Origin: Tahibacter aquaticus
GTDB lineage: Bacteria; Pseudomonadota; Gammaproteobacteria; Xanthomonadales; Rhodanobacteraceae
Direction of reading: 5' to 3'
DNA length: 64,000 nt
Assembly (NCBI RefSeq): GCF_004363655.1
Contig: NZ_SNZH01000014.1
Coordinates: 124,001-188,000, forward strand
The notes beneath the pieces are model-generated. The model was given only the letters and a program-made list of their open reading frames with translations, did not search any database and was not told where the DNA came from. Made by a program: the position numbers and the translations under genes. Each line of letters begins with the position of its first letter. Position 1 is the first letter of the stretch. Positions 44,512 through 52,826 of the stretch are shown one piece after another.

Positions 44512-44896
44512 GGCAGCTACCTGCTCGACGACGCCAGGGGGCGTGGCTTGCGACCCTATGTCAGCCCGCTCCAGACATGCAAGCGCGCCTCGGCCGGTGA
44601 CCGGCACTGCGCCGGCACCATCGCTGGCGGCAGCGTGGGCAGGCAATGGCGAAGTGTTTGTGTAGGCATGGCCAAGCCGGGTCCGGGGCCTGCCCGCGCC
44701 GGCCCCGGGCAAGCTGTGTCGATCACACCGCGCCGATGAAGCGATGCCGCAGATTGAAAGAAGTGCATTGTTAATAAAACGGTATTGATCACGTTGTCTG
44801 CCAGATCTCGAGAGTCTCTGTCAGGCGCCGCAAAAGCGCACGACGAACGATCTCTGGCCGGCGCATCCGCGCTGGCCGACTGTGAGGAGAAAGGCA
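44512..44896. other. Divergent intergenic region
   Basis: About 385 bp between the LMW-PTP-like gene and the small secreted protein. An AT-rich patch at about 44765-44800 (TTGTTAATAAAACGGTATTG) is a plausible promoter for the secreted protein. No gene seen. Confidence 0.4.
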
Positions 44897-45217
44897 ATGA
44901 AGGCTCTGTTGGTTTTTGGTCTGGTGGCGGCATCCCTGGTCAGCACGCAAGCATCGGCGGTCGAGCACTACGCGCGCTGCCAGTCCTGTACAGGCGGCCC
45001 CAATACCGGCGCATCGTGGTATGCCGCCGCGGTGGCGCTGGCCCAGGCCAGCAATGCCCAGGAAGATGACTATCTCGTGGTCTGCAAGCAGTCGAATCCG
45101 ACCTACTCGGTGCTGGGCATCTACCTCGTCGTGCATGATCCGGTCGCCAATTCCAGCCATATCTCGTGGCACAGCTCGATTGGCTACGACGCGGGCTGCG
45201 ACGATTTCAACGTCTGA
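44897..45217 (+). CDS. Small secreted protein with CxxC motif (intact copy)
   Basis: The 106-aa protein has a signal peptide (MKALLVFGLVAASLVSTQASA). The mature part starts VEHYARCQSCTGGPNTGASW and has further cysteines (VVCKQSN, DAGCDDFNV), so disulfides or metal binding are likely. No family was recognised. The ribosome site and start, GAGGAGAAAGGCAATGAAGG, are identical to those of the broken paralogue at 46476. The pair flank the Sel1-like gene. Confidence 0.65.
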   Translation: MKALLVFGLVAASLVSTQASAVEHYARCQSCTGGPNTGASWYAAAVALAQASNAQEDDYLVVCKQSNPTYSVLGIYLVVHDPVANSSHISWHSSIGYDAGCDDFNV

Positions 45218-45555
45218 TCCGGCACGGCAGCGGCGGCCCTCTCGCCTTTTCGGCAGGGGGCCGTTCTGCTCTCTGCTGCAGATGCCAGCGGTGTCGCCGT
45301 TGCAGCAAGCAATCGCCGCTGCCGGCGCTGCGGCGGCCGTCAATCGGGCAGATCGGAACTCGGTCACGAAAACGAGTGATCACATCCGCTGCCGAATTGC
45401 GAGAGTAGCTGTCGCAGCGTGGCAAACGTGCGCGGCTCTTCTGCCGCAATGCAGCATTTTTCGACCGATGCACAGACTGTAAAGATTCACAGGTACAGAT
45501 GACGGCGATGCGGCTCCGGTTGCTGCGCCGACGTATACGAACGGAGAGCCTCACG
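45218..45555. other. Intergenic region, nothing recognised
   Basis: About 340 bp between the small secreted protein and the Sel1-like gene. I see no gene, hairpin with T-run, or repeat. Confidence 0.3.
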
Positions 45556-46479
45556 ATGGTATTTTCGTCGCATCGACTGCGTCGTTACGGGATTGCCGTG
45601 CTGCTGAGCGGCGCCGTGCTGCTGCTCTATCTGGCGTGGCCGCGCCTGCAACCGGCCAGTAACGACAAGGCAGGGCGCACAGGCAGCACTGCCGATGTTG
45701 CCGGGGCAAATGCCGATACCGCCGACGCGACGGCAGTGCGCGCCACCATGCCATCTGTGCGCGCTGGCGCGCCCGCGCTGTTCGAACAGGTACTGGCCGA
45801 GTTCGCCGCCAACGAACTGTCGGCGGCGCCGCTCGGTGCGCGTCACTTCGATGCGTTGCTGCAGGCGGCCAAAAACGGCGATACGTGCGCGGCGCGGCTG
45901 CTGCATGCGGGCCTGAGCCGCTGCCGTCTGCGCCCATCGCAGGAAGAATATGCCCGGCTGCGCGACAGCATTCCGGAGCAGGGCAAAAGCCTGATGAATC
46001 GCCGTGCGATGGACGAACTGATGCGCGACTGCGGCGGCTACAGCGATCGCCAGCTCGCCTCGGACTGGGAAGTCGTGCGCGTTGGTGCCGAATTCGGCGA
46101 TAACGAATTGCGCGTTGCCTATGCGCTGCTCGATCCGGGCAGCGAGCGCAGCCTCGAGGCGCGCCTGCAGAACCGGCGCGGCGAACAGCGCCAGCGCGCA
46201 CTGGGCTTCCTGCAGCAGGCCGCTGCGCAAGGCTATGCCGACGCCTATCTCGCGCTCGGCGATGCCTATGCACGCGGCCTGGGTACTGCGGCAGACCCGC
46301 TGCGTGCGGCGGCCTACAAACTGGCCTGGCTGCAACAGCTACAGGCCAACGGCGCGACGGCGACGGAAATCGTCAGTTTCCGCGCCAGCGTCGAGCGCGA
46401 ATTCGCGCAGCAGAGCGACAACGAACGGTTTCAGGCCAGCGCATTCGCGCAGGCCATACTGCGAGGAGAAAGGCAATGA
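45556..46479 (+). CDS. Membrane-anchored Sel1/TPR-like protein
   Basis: The 307-aa protein has an N-terminal membrane anchor (YGIAVLLSGAVLLLYLAW, about residues 10-28). A low-complexity Ala/Asp/Thr linker and a helical periplasmic part follow. ALGFLQQAAAQGYADAYLALGDAYARGLGT near residue 215 is a Sel1-like repeat (A-x-x-G-x-x-xA-x-xLG-x-xY-x-xG). AKNGDTCAARLLHAG near residue 110 may be a degenerate repeat. ATG 45556 follows GGAGA. Its stop overlaps the start of the broken secreted-protein copy (ATGA). Confidence 0.65.
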   Translation: MVFSSHRLRRYGIAVLLSGAVLLLYLAWPRLQPASNDKAGRTGSTADVAGANADTADATAVRATMPSVRAGAPALFEQVLAEFAANELSAAPLGARHFDALLQAAKNGDTCAARLLHAGLSRCRLRPSQEEYARLRDSIPEQGKSLMNRRAMDELMRDCGGYSDRQLASDWEVVRVGAEFGDNELRVAYALLDPGSERSLEARLQNRRGEQRQRALGFLQQAAAQGYADAYLALGDAYARGLGTAADPLRAAAYKLAWLQQLQANGATATEIVSFRASVEREFAQQSDNERFQASAFAQAILRGERQ

Positions 46480-46798
46480 AGGCGTTGCTTCTGTTCGGTT
46501 TGATCGGCGGCGCCCTGGTCAGCGCGCAGGCATCGGCGGCAATTTATGTGGATCGCTGACAGACCTGTACCGGCGGTGCCAGCAGCGGTGCCTCCTGGTT
46601 AGCCAAGGCGGTCGCAGTGGCACAGGCGAACAATGCGCAGGAAGACGACCTGGTCTGGCTGTGCAAAGACTTGAATGGTGGTTCGACTGCCGTCGCCGGA
46701 TACATCGTCACTCGCGATCCGTCGTCAATTCGGGCGATATTGCCTGGACCTTTACTCAGGGCTATGTCGATGTGGATTGCGACGGGCTGGGCTACTGA
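46476..46798 (+). pseudogene. Broken paralogue of the small secreted protein
   Basis: It starts MKALLLFGLIGGALVSAQASA and runs IYVDR, then TGA at 46557-46559, then QTCTGGASSGASWLAKAVAV. In the intact copy at 44897 the TGA position is the first Cys of RCQSCTGG. Further on the frame shifts after about 46725 (DPSS), and the end NSGDIAWTFTQGYVDVDCDG is read in another frame to the TGA at 46798. With one nonsense and one frameshift lesion it is best called a pseudogene. Its ribosome site is the same as in the intact copy. Confidence 0.7.
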
Positions 46799-46900
46799 CC
46801 GACAGACTCGCGGCCCTCTCTCTCGGCGGAGAGGGCCATGCTGGCTTGAGCCAGCGTGGCCGTGCTTTTCGGGCGGCCTGGCGCGGGCGGTCGATATTCG

Positions 46901-48154
46901 CTATCCGGCGGCCTCATTGCCCGCCGCTTTCTTGCTGAGGTAGTTGCGTTCCGCCACGCTGGGCGTCCGTGCCGCGGCGGCGCGGAACTGTGCCGCTGCC
47001 TGCGCGCGCTCGCCGGCCATTTCCAGCAGATGGGCGTGGACCGCAATCAGGCGGTAGTGGTTGGCAATGCGAGTGTCCTGCTGCAGCCGCCGCAACAGGG
47101 CAAGTCCGGCGGTCGCGCCTTGTGTCATGGCCACCGCGACGGCGTGATTCAGCGCGATCATGGGATTGACGTCGATGCGCAGCAGTACCGTATACAAGGC
47201 AACAATCTGCGGCCAGTCGGTATCTTCGGCACGGCCGGCTTCGTCGTGTACGGCGGCAATCGCAGCCTGCAGCTGATACGGACCGACCTTGCCCCGGGGC
47301 AAGGTGCGGCTGATCAGCGCAATGCCTTCGGCAATGGCGGCGCGGTTCCAGCGGCGCCGGTCCTGCCCGGCCAGCGGAATCAGCTCGCCCTGGGCGCCGC
47401 AGCGTGCAGCGCGGCGTGCATCGGTCAGCAGCATCAGCGCGAGCAGGCCAGCGCTTTCGGCGTGATCGGGCAGGCGGTTCAGCAGCAGCCGTGTCAGGCG
47501 TATCGCTTCGGCGGCCAGGTCGTTGCGCTGCAGCGTAGGGCCGCTGGCGCTGGCATAGCCTTCGTTGAAGATCAGGTAGAGCACATGCAGCACCGCGGCA
47601 AGACGCTGCTCGCGTTCGTGCACCGTCGGGGTCTGGAACGGAATGCCGGAATCGCGGATGGTGCGCTTGGCCCGGCTGATGCGCTGGGCCAGGGTGGCTT
47701 CGGGCACCAGGAAGGCGCAGGCGATTTCGGCCGTGCTCAGGCCGCCGACCGCGCGCAGTGTCAGTGCAATTGCGCTGGCAGGGCTCAGCGCGGGGTGGCA
47801 GCACATGAACAGCAGGGGCAAGGTGTCGTCTTCGTCGCCGTCGTCGACGTATTCGGCCGGCGCGGCGATCTGCGTGTCGGCGCCAGCGTGGGTGAACAAT
47901 TCGCTCTCGCGCTGGCGGCGTGCGATCTCGGCGCGCAGATGATCGCTCATGCGGCGCGAGGCGACCTGGATCAGCCAGGCCCGCGGGTGATCGGGCACGC
48001 CCTGTCCGGGCCATTGCAGGGCCGCGGCGAGCAAGGCTTCCTGTACCGCATCCTCGGACGCGCCGAAGTTGCCGTAGCGGCGAATGACTATGGCCAGCAC
48101 CTGCGGCGCGAGTTCGCGCAGAAGGTGTTCGCAGGGGTTGCCCGGGTTATTCAC
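46901..48154 (-). CDS. ECF42-type RNA polymerase sigma factor (with DUF6596 extension)
   Basis: The 417-aa protein has a sigma-70 region 2 (VLAIVIRRYGNFGASEDAVQ, then WLIQVASRRMSDHLR) and region 4 (GGLSTAEIACAFLVPEATLAQRISRAKRTI). A long C-terminal extension of about 230 residues follows, with helical repeats (LYLIFNEGYASASGPTL is the DUF6596 hallmark). ECF42 sigma factors have this SnoaL/TPR-type extension and are encoded beside DGPF proteins, as here (48287). GTG 48154 is chosen over GTG 48184 because GGGACGA precedes it. Confidence 0.87.
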   Translation of the reverse strand: MNNPGNPCEHLLRELAPQVLAIVIRRYGNFGASEDAVQEALLAAALQWPGQGVPDHPRAWLIQVASRRMSDHLRAEIARRQRESELFTHAGADTQIAAPAEYVDDGDEDDTLPLLFMCCHPALSPASAIALTLRAVGGLSTAEIACAFLVPEATLAQRISRAKRTIRDSGIPFQTPTVHEREQRLAAVLHVLYLIFNEGYASASGPTLQRNDLAAEAIRLTRLLLNRLPDHAESAGLLALMLLTDARRAARCGAQGELIPLAGQDRRRWNRAAIAEGIALISRTLPRGKVGPYQLQAAIAAVHDEAGRAEDTDWPQIVALYTVLLRIDVNPMIALNHAVAVAMTQGATAGLALLRRLQQDTRIANHYRLIAVHAHLLEMAGERAQAAAQFRAAAARTPSVAERNYLSKKAAGNEAAG

Positions 48155-48286
48155 GCGTCGTCCCGTTGGTAAGCCGTAGTCCACTGGGCGGCCCGCGCGG
48201 ACCGCCCCCGCAGCAAGCCGGCGCGAGCGCTTCGTGCGGCCCTCGCAACAGAAAGGCAGCCTGCGGCAGCTGCGTTTGGCCGCGTT

Positions 48287-48688
48287 CTATTCTTCGCTGC
48301 CGAAGGCGCACATCACCTGGCGCACCTGTACCGGGAAATTCAGCGGCGTACCGCCGGGGTCGGGGCCGTGCGACCAGCGCGCCGCGATGTCGCAGGCGCG
48401 CTGCGCATTTTCCACATCGACAATCATATAGCCCGCCATGAACTCCTTGGCCTCGGCAAAAGGACCGTCGGTGATGGCTGGCGAGCCATCGGCCCTGGCT
48501 TGTACTTCCAGGGCGGCTTCCGGACCGGTCAGCCCTTGCGTGTCGACCAGTTCGCCGGCCTGTTCCAGGTCGGCGCGCATGCGGGCGAGGTAGTCCATAT
48601 GCCGTGCGATGTCGGCTTGCGGCCAGGTTTCGATGCGGCCAACGCGCCAGCTGGCCAGGGGGAATTGCATCAGCAGCATGTATTTCAT
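48287..48688 (-). CDS. YCII-related DGPF-domain protein, partner of ECF42 sigma
   Basis: The 133-aa protein starts MKYMLLMQFPLASWRVGRIE and has the diagnostic DGPFAEAKEFMAGYMIVDVE motif (about 80-99), then the conserved final RQVMCAF strand. DGPF/YCII proteins adopt a ferredoxin-like fold. In this gene pair they are known targets or partners of ECF42 sigma factors. ATG 48688 follows GGAGAAACC. It lies upstream of the sigma gene on the same strand with a 130-bp gap. Confidence 0.87.
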   Translation of the reverse strand: MKYMLLMQFPLASWRVGRIETWPQADIARHMDYLARMRADLEQAGELVDTQGLTGPEAALEVQARADGSPAITDGPFAEAKEFMAGYMIVDVENAQRACDIAARWSHGPDPGGTPLNFPVQVRQVMCAFGSEE

Positions 48689-49080
48689 GAGGTTTCTCCG
48701 GTCGCAGGGCGGCCCACCATGGGCTTCCGGGGAATGAGTCGTGGCAGGGCGCCCATTCTCGACATGGCCAGGAAAGTTTTTGCGCAGCGGCCGGCCAGCG
48801 TGCGCTTCAGGCCGGTTCGGCGCAATCGCCACGCAACAGTGCGTCTTCGCGCCAGCGTGTGTTCAGCAGATCCCGGCTCTGGCGCAGCGGGCTGTGAGAC
48901 CACTGCTGCCCGTGTGGGGAAGTTCGCCGCAGGACGGGATACCGCACGGCGCCATCGCCTGCACGATGGCTGTTGCAACGATGGCATCGGGGCAAGGCTG
49001 GCGCAGTGTGCCGAGGTGAGCAGCGCAGGGACGCCGTGCCTGCTTTACATGCAACCTTAAGGTTGCCTAACATCTGCCGC
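48689..49080. other. Divergent intergenic region
   Basis: About 390 bp between the DGPF gene and the ArsR gene. Short alternate frames here lack a domain. I see no clear repeat or gene. Confidence 0.3.
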
Positions 49081-49416
49081 ATGTCCATGGATGCGGTATT
49101 CAAGGCGCTGGCCGATCCCTCGCGCCGGGCTCTGCTCGACAGCCTGCACGCACGCACCGGCCAGACTCTCGGCGAGCTGTGTGCCGAGCACAGCATGTCG
49201 CGCCAGGCAGTCGCCAAGCACCTGCTGTTGCTGGAGCAGGCCAATCTCGTCGTCGTGCAATGGCGCGGGCGCGAGAAGCTGCACTACCTCAATCCGGTGC
49301 CTATCCATGACATCGCCGATCGCTGGATCGGCAAATTCGAACGCACGCGCCTGCGCGTGCTCGCCAAGCTCAAGCGCCGGCTTGAGGCGGAAATCGACGA
49401 CAGCCAGGAGGATTGA
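49081..49416 (+). CDS. ArsR-family transcriptional regulator
   Basis: The 111-aa protein is a typical small winged helix: MSMDAVFKALADPSRRALLD, then LGELCAEHSMSRQAVAKHLL, then LEQANLVVVQWRGREKLHYL. It is the AHSA1-linked type that lacks the CxC metal site, so it is probably not a metal sensor. It lies 3 bp before the AHSA1-like gene, an arrangement seen often, in which the pair are co-transcribed. Confidence 0.88.
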   Translation: MSMDAVFKALADPSRRALLDSLHARTGQTLGELCAEHSMSRQAVAKHLLLLEQANLVVVQWRGREKLHYLNPVPIHDIADRWIGKFERTRLRVLAKLKRRLEAEIDDSQED

Positions 49417-49419
49417 GCA

Positions 49420-49878
49420 ATGCCTGCGAAATTTGTCTATGTCACCTATGTGCGCACCACGCCGGAAAAGCTCTGGGATGCGCTGACCCAGCCGGAATTC
49501 ACGCGCCAGTTCTGGGCCGGCTGCTGGCACGACTGCCGTTGGGAAAAAGGCGCATCGTGGAAACTGATGATTCCGGACGGACGCGTCGGCGATGCCGGCG
49601 AAGTGCTGGAGATCGACAGGCCGCGGCGCCTGGTGCTGAGCTGGAAGAATGTATTCATGCCGGATCTGCGCGACGAGCCGGCTACGCGCTGCACCATCGA
49701 ACTGGAACGCGTCGGCGAGTCGGTCAAACTGACCTTGACTCACGAAGCCGACGATTCCGATTCGAAACTGCTGCAAGGCGTGTCGACGGGCTGGCCGCAC
49801 CTGCTCGCCAGTGTCAAGAGCCTGATCGAGACCGGCGCGCCGCTGGAAGAGACGCGGCATTGGCCCGAGGGGATCTGA
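49420..49878 (+). CDS. SRPBCC/AHSA1-like protein
   Basis: The 152-aa protein reads KFVYVTYVRTTPEKLWDALT, then PEFTRQFWAG, IPDGRVGDAGEVLEIDRPRR and LVLSWKNVF, ending SVKSLIETG. This is the START-like fold of the AHSA1 family (related to the Hsp90 co-chaperone Aha1 C-terminal domain). It probably binds a hydrophobic ligand. It follows the ArsR gene almost immediately, and the ArsR protein probably controls it. Confidence 0.87.
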   Translation: MPAKFVYVTYVRTTPEKLWDALTQPEFTRQFWAGCWHDCRWEKGASWKLMIPDGRVGDAGEVLEIDRPRRLVLSWKNVFMPDLRDEPATRCTIELERVGESVKLTLTHEADDSDSKLLQGVSTGWPHLLASVKSLIETGAPLEETRHWPEGI

Positions 49879-50000
49879 GCAGGATTTGGCGTCGCTTCGG
49901 CGCGGCGCTGGCCAGGGGGCGAGGGCCGATGGTCGGGCGGCTTTTCAGGGCGCGAGTGGGTCGCTAGCTCCCTGTTCTCGTGCTACCCGATTGCGCAAGA

Positions 50001-50035
50001 GTAGGGCGCGATGAGCGCAGCGAATTGCGCCGCAA
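50001..50035. repeat. Dispersed palindromic repeat, family A (single copy)
   Basis: GTAGGGCGCGATGAGCGCAG followed by CGAATTGCGCC is the reverse-oriented consensus of the family seen at 3141-3226 and 30679-30780. A weaker inverted partner (GCGCCGGTGCAATTCGCATT) follows at about 50068-50087. Confidence 0.65.
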
Positions 50036-50135
50036 GGCAATGACCACGGCGGACCTGCTCGAAGTCGCGCCGGTGCAATTCGCATTGCTTTTCGCCGCCC
50101 GTGAAACGAAAGCATTCCGCTTGACAGGGCCCCGC

Positions 50136-50714
50136 TCAGTTCGACGCCGGCTTGAACTGGCTACCGGGATCGACGAAGAACATGCGTTTCCAGCCCTGCG
50201 TGGCAGAACTGAAGCGCCAGGGCCGCGGCAGTAGCGACAGCACGGCGTAGTGCAGGTGTGGCGGCTTGCCGGCGGCATTGCCGCTGACGCCGACGCTGCC
50301 CACCGTGCTGCCGCTGTCGAGCACCTGCAGCGGCACCACGTTGTAGCTGTCCAGATGCGCGAAATAGTGGATGCGCCATTTCGGCCCGAGCACTGCGACC
50401 ACCTTGCCGCCGAGGCCGAGTTCGCCGCGATAGATCACCACGCCGTAGCTGGCGGACAGCACCGGCCTGCCTTTGGGTGCGAAAATGTCGATGCCTTTGT
50501 GCACGCCGGACTTGCCCCAGGGTTCGTACCAGAACGATTGCGGGTTCCAGTCGCCGTAGCTGGCGCCTTGTACCGGAATCTGCGGATTTTCCGGCAACAG
50601 CAGGCCAGCCAGCAGGATGGCGGCGATCACGCCAAGCACCCGGCGCCAGCGCCGGCGTGGTGGGCGCCCGGGACTGGCAGATGCATCGCGAGGGCTGGCA
50701 TCGGTGTTGTGCAT
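50136..50714 (-). CDS. M23-family peptidase (LytM-like), membrane-anchored
   Basis: The 192-aa protein has a membrane anchor near the N-terminus (VLGVIAAILLAGLLLPEN, about 27-44) followed by an M23 domain. SGVHKGIDIFAPKGRPVLSA (about 70-89) holds the H-x3-D metal pair. VLGPKWRIHYFAHLDSYNVV and PPHLHYAVLSL (HLH near residue 155) supply the remaining histidines. It should cleave peptidoglycan peptide bonds in the periplasm. ATG 50714 is the natural start. Confidence 0.85.
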   Translation of the reverse strand: MHNTDASPRDASASPGRPPRRRWRRVLGVIAAILLAGLLLPENPQIPVQGASYGDWNPQSFWYEPWGKSGVHKGIDIFAPKGRPVLSASYGVVIYRGELGLGGKVVAVLGPKWRIHYFAHLDSYNVVPLQVLDSGSTVGSVGVSGNAAGKPPHLHYAVLSLLPRPWRFSSATQGWKRMFFVDPGSQFKPASN

Positions 50715-50733
50715 GAAGTCCAGTTCTACAGGT

Positions 50734-51165
50734 TTACAAATAGCGCCAGCGCTGGCGCAAGCCCGCCAGATGCACCAGGCCGAAAACCAGGCAGATGGCC
50801 GAACTGACCAGCCAGAATGCAGGCGAATTGCCGGGGAAGTACGGCATCAGCACGACGAAGACAGTGCCGCGCAACAGATAGACCGCGGTAATCGCCGTCA
50901 GCACTGTGCGCCGCAACGGCAGGCGGCGCAGCACCCCGGCGCCGGACAGGGCATACAAGGCCCAGACCAGCAGCACGCCACTGATGACCAGCGTCGCCAC
51001 GGTCGGATACCAGTGGCCGGCAGCGTCCATTTGCGCCATGCGTTCGCCCGCGCCGAGAAAGCGGTACCAGGGTGCGCCGAAGACAATGCAGGCCAGATGC
51101 AGCAAAGCGGCAGCCACGTCGAGTGCGGCCGCTGCGAGGAGGAAACGGTTGGGGCCTGGATTCAT
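50734..51165 (-). CDS. Small integral membrane protein, 143 aa
   Basis: The protein has four hydrophobic segments (FLLAAAALDVAAALLHLACIV, TVATLVISGVLLVWALYALS, TVLTAITAVYLLRGTVFVVL, FWLVSSAICLVFGLVHLAGL). No family was recognised. The start ATG 51165 lies 35 bp downstream (minus strand) of a (CCGCTG)7 repeat. The frame is open through the repeat, so a longer N-terminus is also possible. The M23 gene follows 19 bp later. Confidence 0.6.
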   Translation of the reverse strand: MNPGPNRFLLAAAALDVAAALLHLACIVFGAPWYRFLGAGERMAQMDAAGHWYPTVATLVISGVLLVWALYALSGAGVLRRLPLRRTVLTAITAVYLLRGTVFVVLMPYFPGNSPAFWLVSSAICLVFGLVHLAGLRQRWRYL

Positions 51166-51199
51166 GGACTGGACAGAACGAAAAGGTCTGCCATGGTAA

Positions 51200-51245
51200 C
51201 CGCTGCCGCTGCCGCTGCCGCTGCCGCTGCCGCTGCCGCTGCCGC
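51200..51245. repeat. Hexanucleotide microsatellite (CCGCTG)7
   Basis: Seven perfect CCGCTG copies (51200-51241) plus CCGC, upstream of the membrane-protein gene at 51165 on the minus strand. In the open minus frame it would encode a Gly-Ser repeat. Confidence 0.95.
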
Positions 51246-51250
51246 GGGAT

Positions 51251-51676
51251 TCACGCGCGCAGCCGCATCCGGGCATAGGCTGCGAGTCCGCCGAGCAGGC
51301 AGCCCAGCGCGACCCAGTCTGCAACGATCACACGGGCGATCTGCGCGTTGTAGCCGGAACCGGGCCAGGCCAGCAGCAGGAATGCCACCACGCTGATCAG
51401 GCCAGCCAGCAGCGCTGCCGGTTGCCAGTTGGGGCGGAACGCTGCAACCAGCAGGAACAGGCCGAGCAGCCCGAACAGCACCGCGCGGTGGCGCATCAGC
51501 AGCGCCAGGTTCGGCTCGTCGATGTTCAGTCCGTACAGCGCAGCCAGCTGGCTGCTGCCGAGCATTCCGCTCAGCGGCAGCAGGTGAATGATGCCGGCAA
51601 CGACCAGGGCAGCAGCAACAATCAGGCGCATACGCGTAGGCTCCGGCGATACGGCAGGCTCAGGATGTTTCGCCAT
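51251..51676 (-). CDS. Small integral membrane protein, 141 aa
   Basis: The protein has four hydrophobic helices (LIVAAALVVAGIIHLLPLSG, VLFGLLGLFLLVAAF, LLAGLISVVAFLLLAW, VIVADWVALGCLLGGLAAYA). The PNLALLMRHRAVLFGLLG motif is shared with a family often, and wrongly, named phosphopantetheine adenylyltransferase. Function unknown. ATG 51676 is used because AGGAAATCG lies before it, and the N-terminus overlaps the end of the upstream VOC gene by 17 bp. Confidence 0.68.
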   Translation of the reverse strand: MAKHPEPAVSPEPTRMRLIVAAALVVAGIIHLLPLSGMLGSSQLAALYGLNIDEPNLALLMRHRAVLFGLLGLFLLVAAFRPNWQPAALLAGLISVVAFLLLAWPGSGYNAQIARVIVADWVALGCLLGGLAAYARMRLRA

Positions 51677-52031
51677 CGATTTCCTGCCCTATGCGCCACA
51701 GCACCCCACTGGGATCGTCGACCGTGAAATCGCGCAGGCCCCAGGGCCTATCCTCGGGCGGCGTAAGGCGCACGCCGTAGCGACCAGCCAGGTCCTGCGC
51801 CACCACGTGCTGCCACCAGGCCTCCACGTCCGGCACCAGCAGATGCATCATGAAATTCCCGGTGTGCTCTTTCACGTAGAACTTCTGCAGTAGAAAGCTG
51901 CTTTTGCCCACGTGCAGATAGGCCATGTCATCCGATGACCAGGCCACCATAAAGCCCAGGTCTGTATAGAACCGTTTGCACAGATCGAAATCGCGTGCGG
52001 GCACGAAGGCCTTGATCTCGATGGCATCCAT
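51660..52031 (-). CDS. VOC-family (glyoxalase/bleomycin-resistance) protein
   Basis: The 123-aa protein reads MDAIEIKAFVPARDFDLCKR, then FYTDLGFMVAWSSDDMAYLH, then MMHLLVPDVEAWWQHVV and RPWGLRDFTVDDPSGVLWRI. The D-P-x-G-x-L-W motif near the end is classic VOC. Substrate unknown. It overlaps the start of the membrane-protein gene by 17 bp. Confidence 0.82.
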   Translation of the reverse strand: MDAIEIKAFVPARDFDLCKRFYTDLGFMVAWSSDDMAYLHVGKSSFLLQKFYVKEHTGNFMMHLLVPDVEAWWQHVVAQDLAGRYGVRLTPPEDRPWGLRDFTVDDPSGVLWRIGQEIDGETS

Positions 52032-52134
52032 CGCTGTCCTGCCGGCAAGGCCCGTCCGTGCGGGCGGAAGCGCGATCTTGCGACAACGGCGCGAAGAAAT
52101 CCGTTACCTGGGAGGTAAGGCCAGATGCAATTGG

Positions 52135-52344
52135 TCAGCGGCGGAACAGAAACGAAACGGCGAACAGCAATGCTGCCAGCGCCATCGTGCCAATGAACAG
52201 CGGCATCAGATGGCCGCCATGGGCAAACCAGCTGAAGGTATTCAGCGCAGGCTTGGGATTGGCCAGTGGCCAAGGCAGGCAGGTAGCGGCCAGTGCGGCG
52301 ACAGCAGCGGCAGCGAGGCGAATCTTTTGCGCAGTAGTCAGCAT
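52135..52344 (-). CDS. Small membrane protein, 69 aa
   Basis: MLTTAQKIRLAAAAVAALAA begins a first helix, and LFIGTMALAALLFAVSFLFR is a second. A histidine-containing loop (WFAHGGHLMP) lies between them. No family recognised. The start ATG 52344 has no strong ribosome site. Confidence 0.5.
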   Translation of the reverse strand: MLTTAQKIRLAAAAVAALAATCLPWPLANPKPALNTFSWFAHGGHLMPLFIGTMALAALLFAVSFLFRR

Positions 52345-52394
52345 GGCAACGGGCCGGGCGGGAATGCCGATCTGGGATAGCTGTGGCGGTCCGC

Positions 52395-52826
52395 TCAGGT
52401 TTCAAGCGCAGCAAGCAGGATAGCCCTGACCTGCTCGTACTCTTTCAGTCGGGCGAAATCTTTTTCGGTCGGCGCGGCGATGCGGCTCAGGTCCATATTG
52501 TCAGTCACGTCGGCCAGCTTCACCCGGCAGGCGATGGGGTTGGCCGCGGCGCGCCGGGCCGCATCAATGCGGCGTTCGCCTTCGTGCTTGGTCAAGGCGC
52601 GCACGGCATCGATCACTGCGGCGGGAAAGCCTTCGCGCTGCAGGTCGTCGAAGCCGATCGGCGTATCTTCGACGACATCATGCAGCACGGCGGCCATGCG
52701 TTCGTACTCGCCGTGTACGGCCAGCATCAGCCGCAGCGGATGGAAGATGTACGGCGCGCCGGCCTTGTCGGTCTGGCCGGCATGGGCGCGGGCGGCGATT
52801 TCGATGGCGCGTTCGATCGTACTCAT
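52395..52826 (-). CDS. HD-domain phosphohydrolase (SpoT/MESH1-like)
   Basis: The 143-aa protein has the metal-binding HD layout: ARAHAGQTDKAGAPYIFHPL (first His, and PYIFHPLR as in the RelA/SpoT hydrolase start), then MAAVLHDVVEDTPI (HD pair, ED) and CRVKLADVTDNMD (last Asp). It has only the hydrolase part and no synthetase or TGS domain, so it could be a small (p)ppGpp hydrolase of the MESH1 type. ATG 52826 is chosen. The upstream residues are His-rich linker. Confidence 0.8.
   Translation of the reverse strand: MSTIERAIEIAARAHAGQTDKAGAPYIFHPLRLMLAVHGEYERMAAVLHDVVEDTPIGFDDLQREGFPAAVIDAVRALTKHEGERRIDAARRAAANPIACRVKLADVTDNMDLSRIAAPTEKDFARLKEYEQVRAILLAALET

Noticed and set aside
46557-46559. 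Definite selenocysteine codon
   Set aside because: A second frameshift in the same copy and the lack of an evident downstream hairpin make a pseudogene more likely. It is kept as a finding only because of the exact cysteine position.
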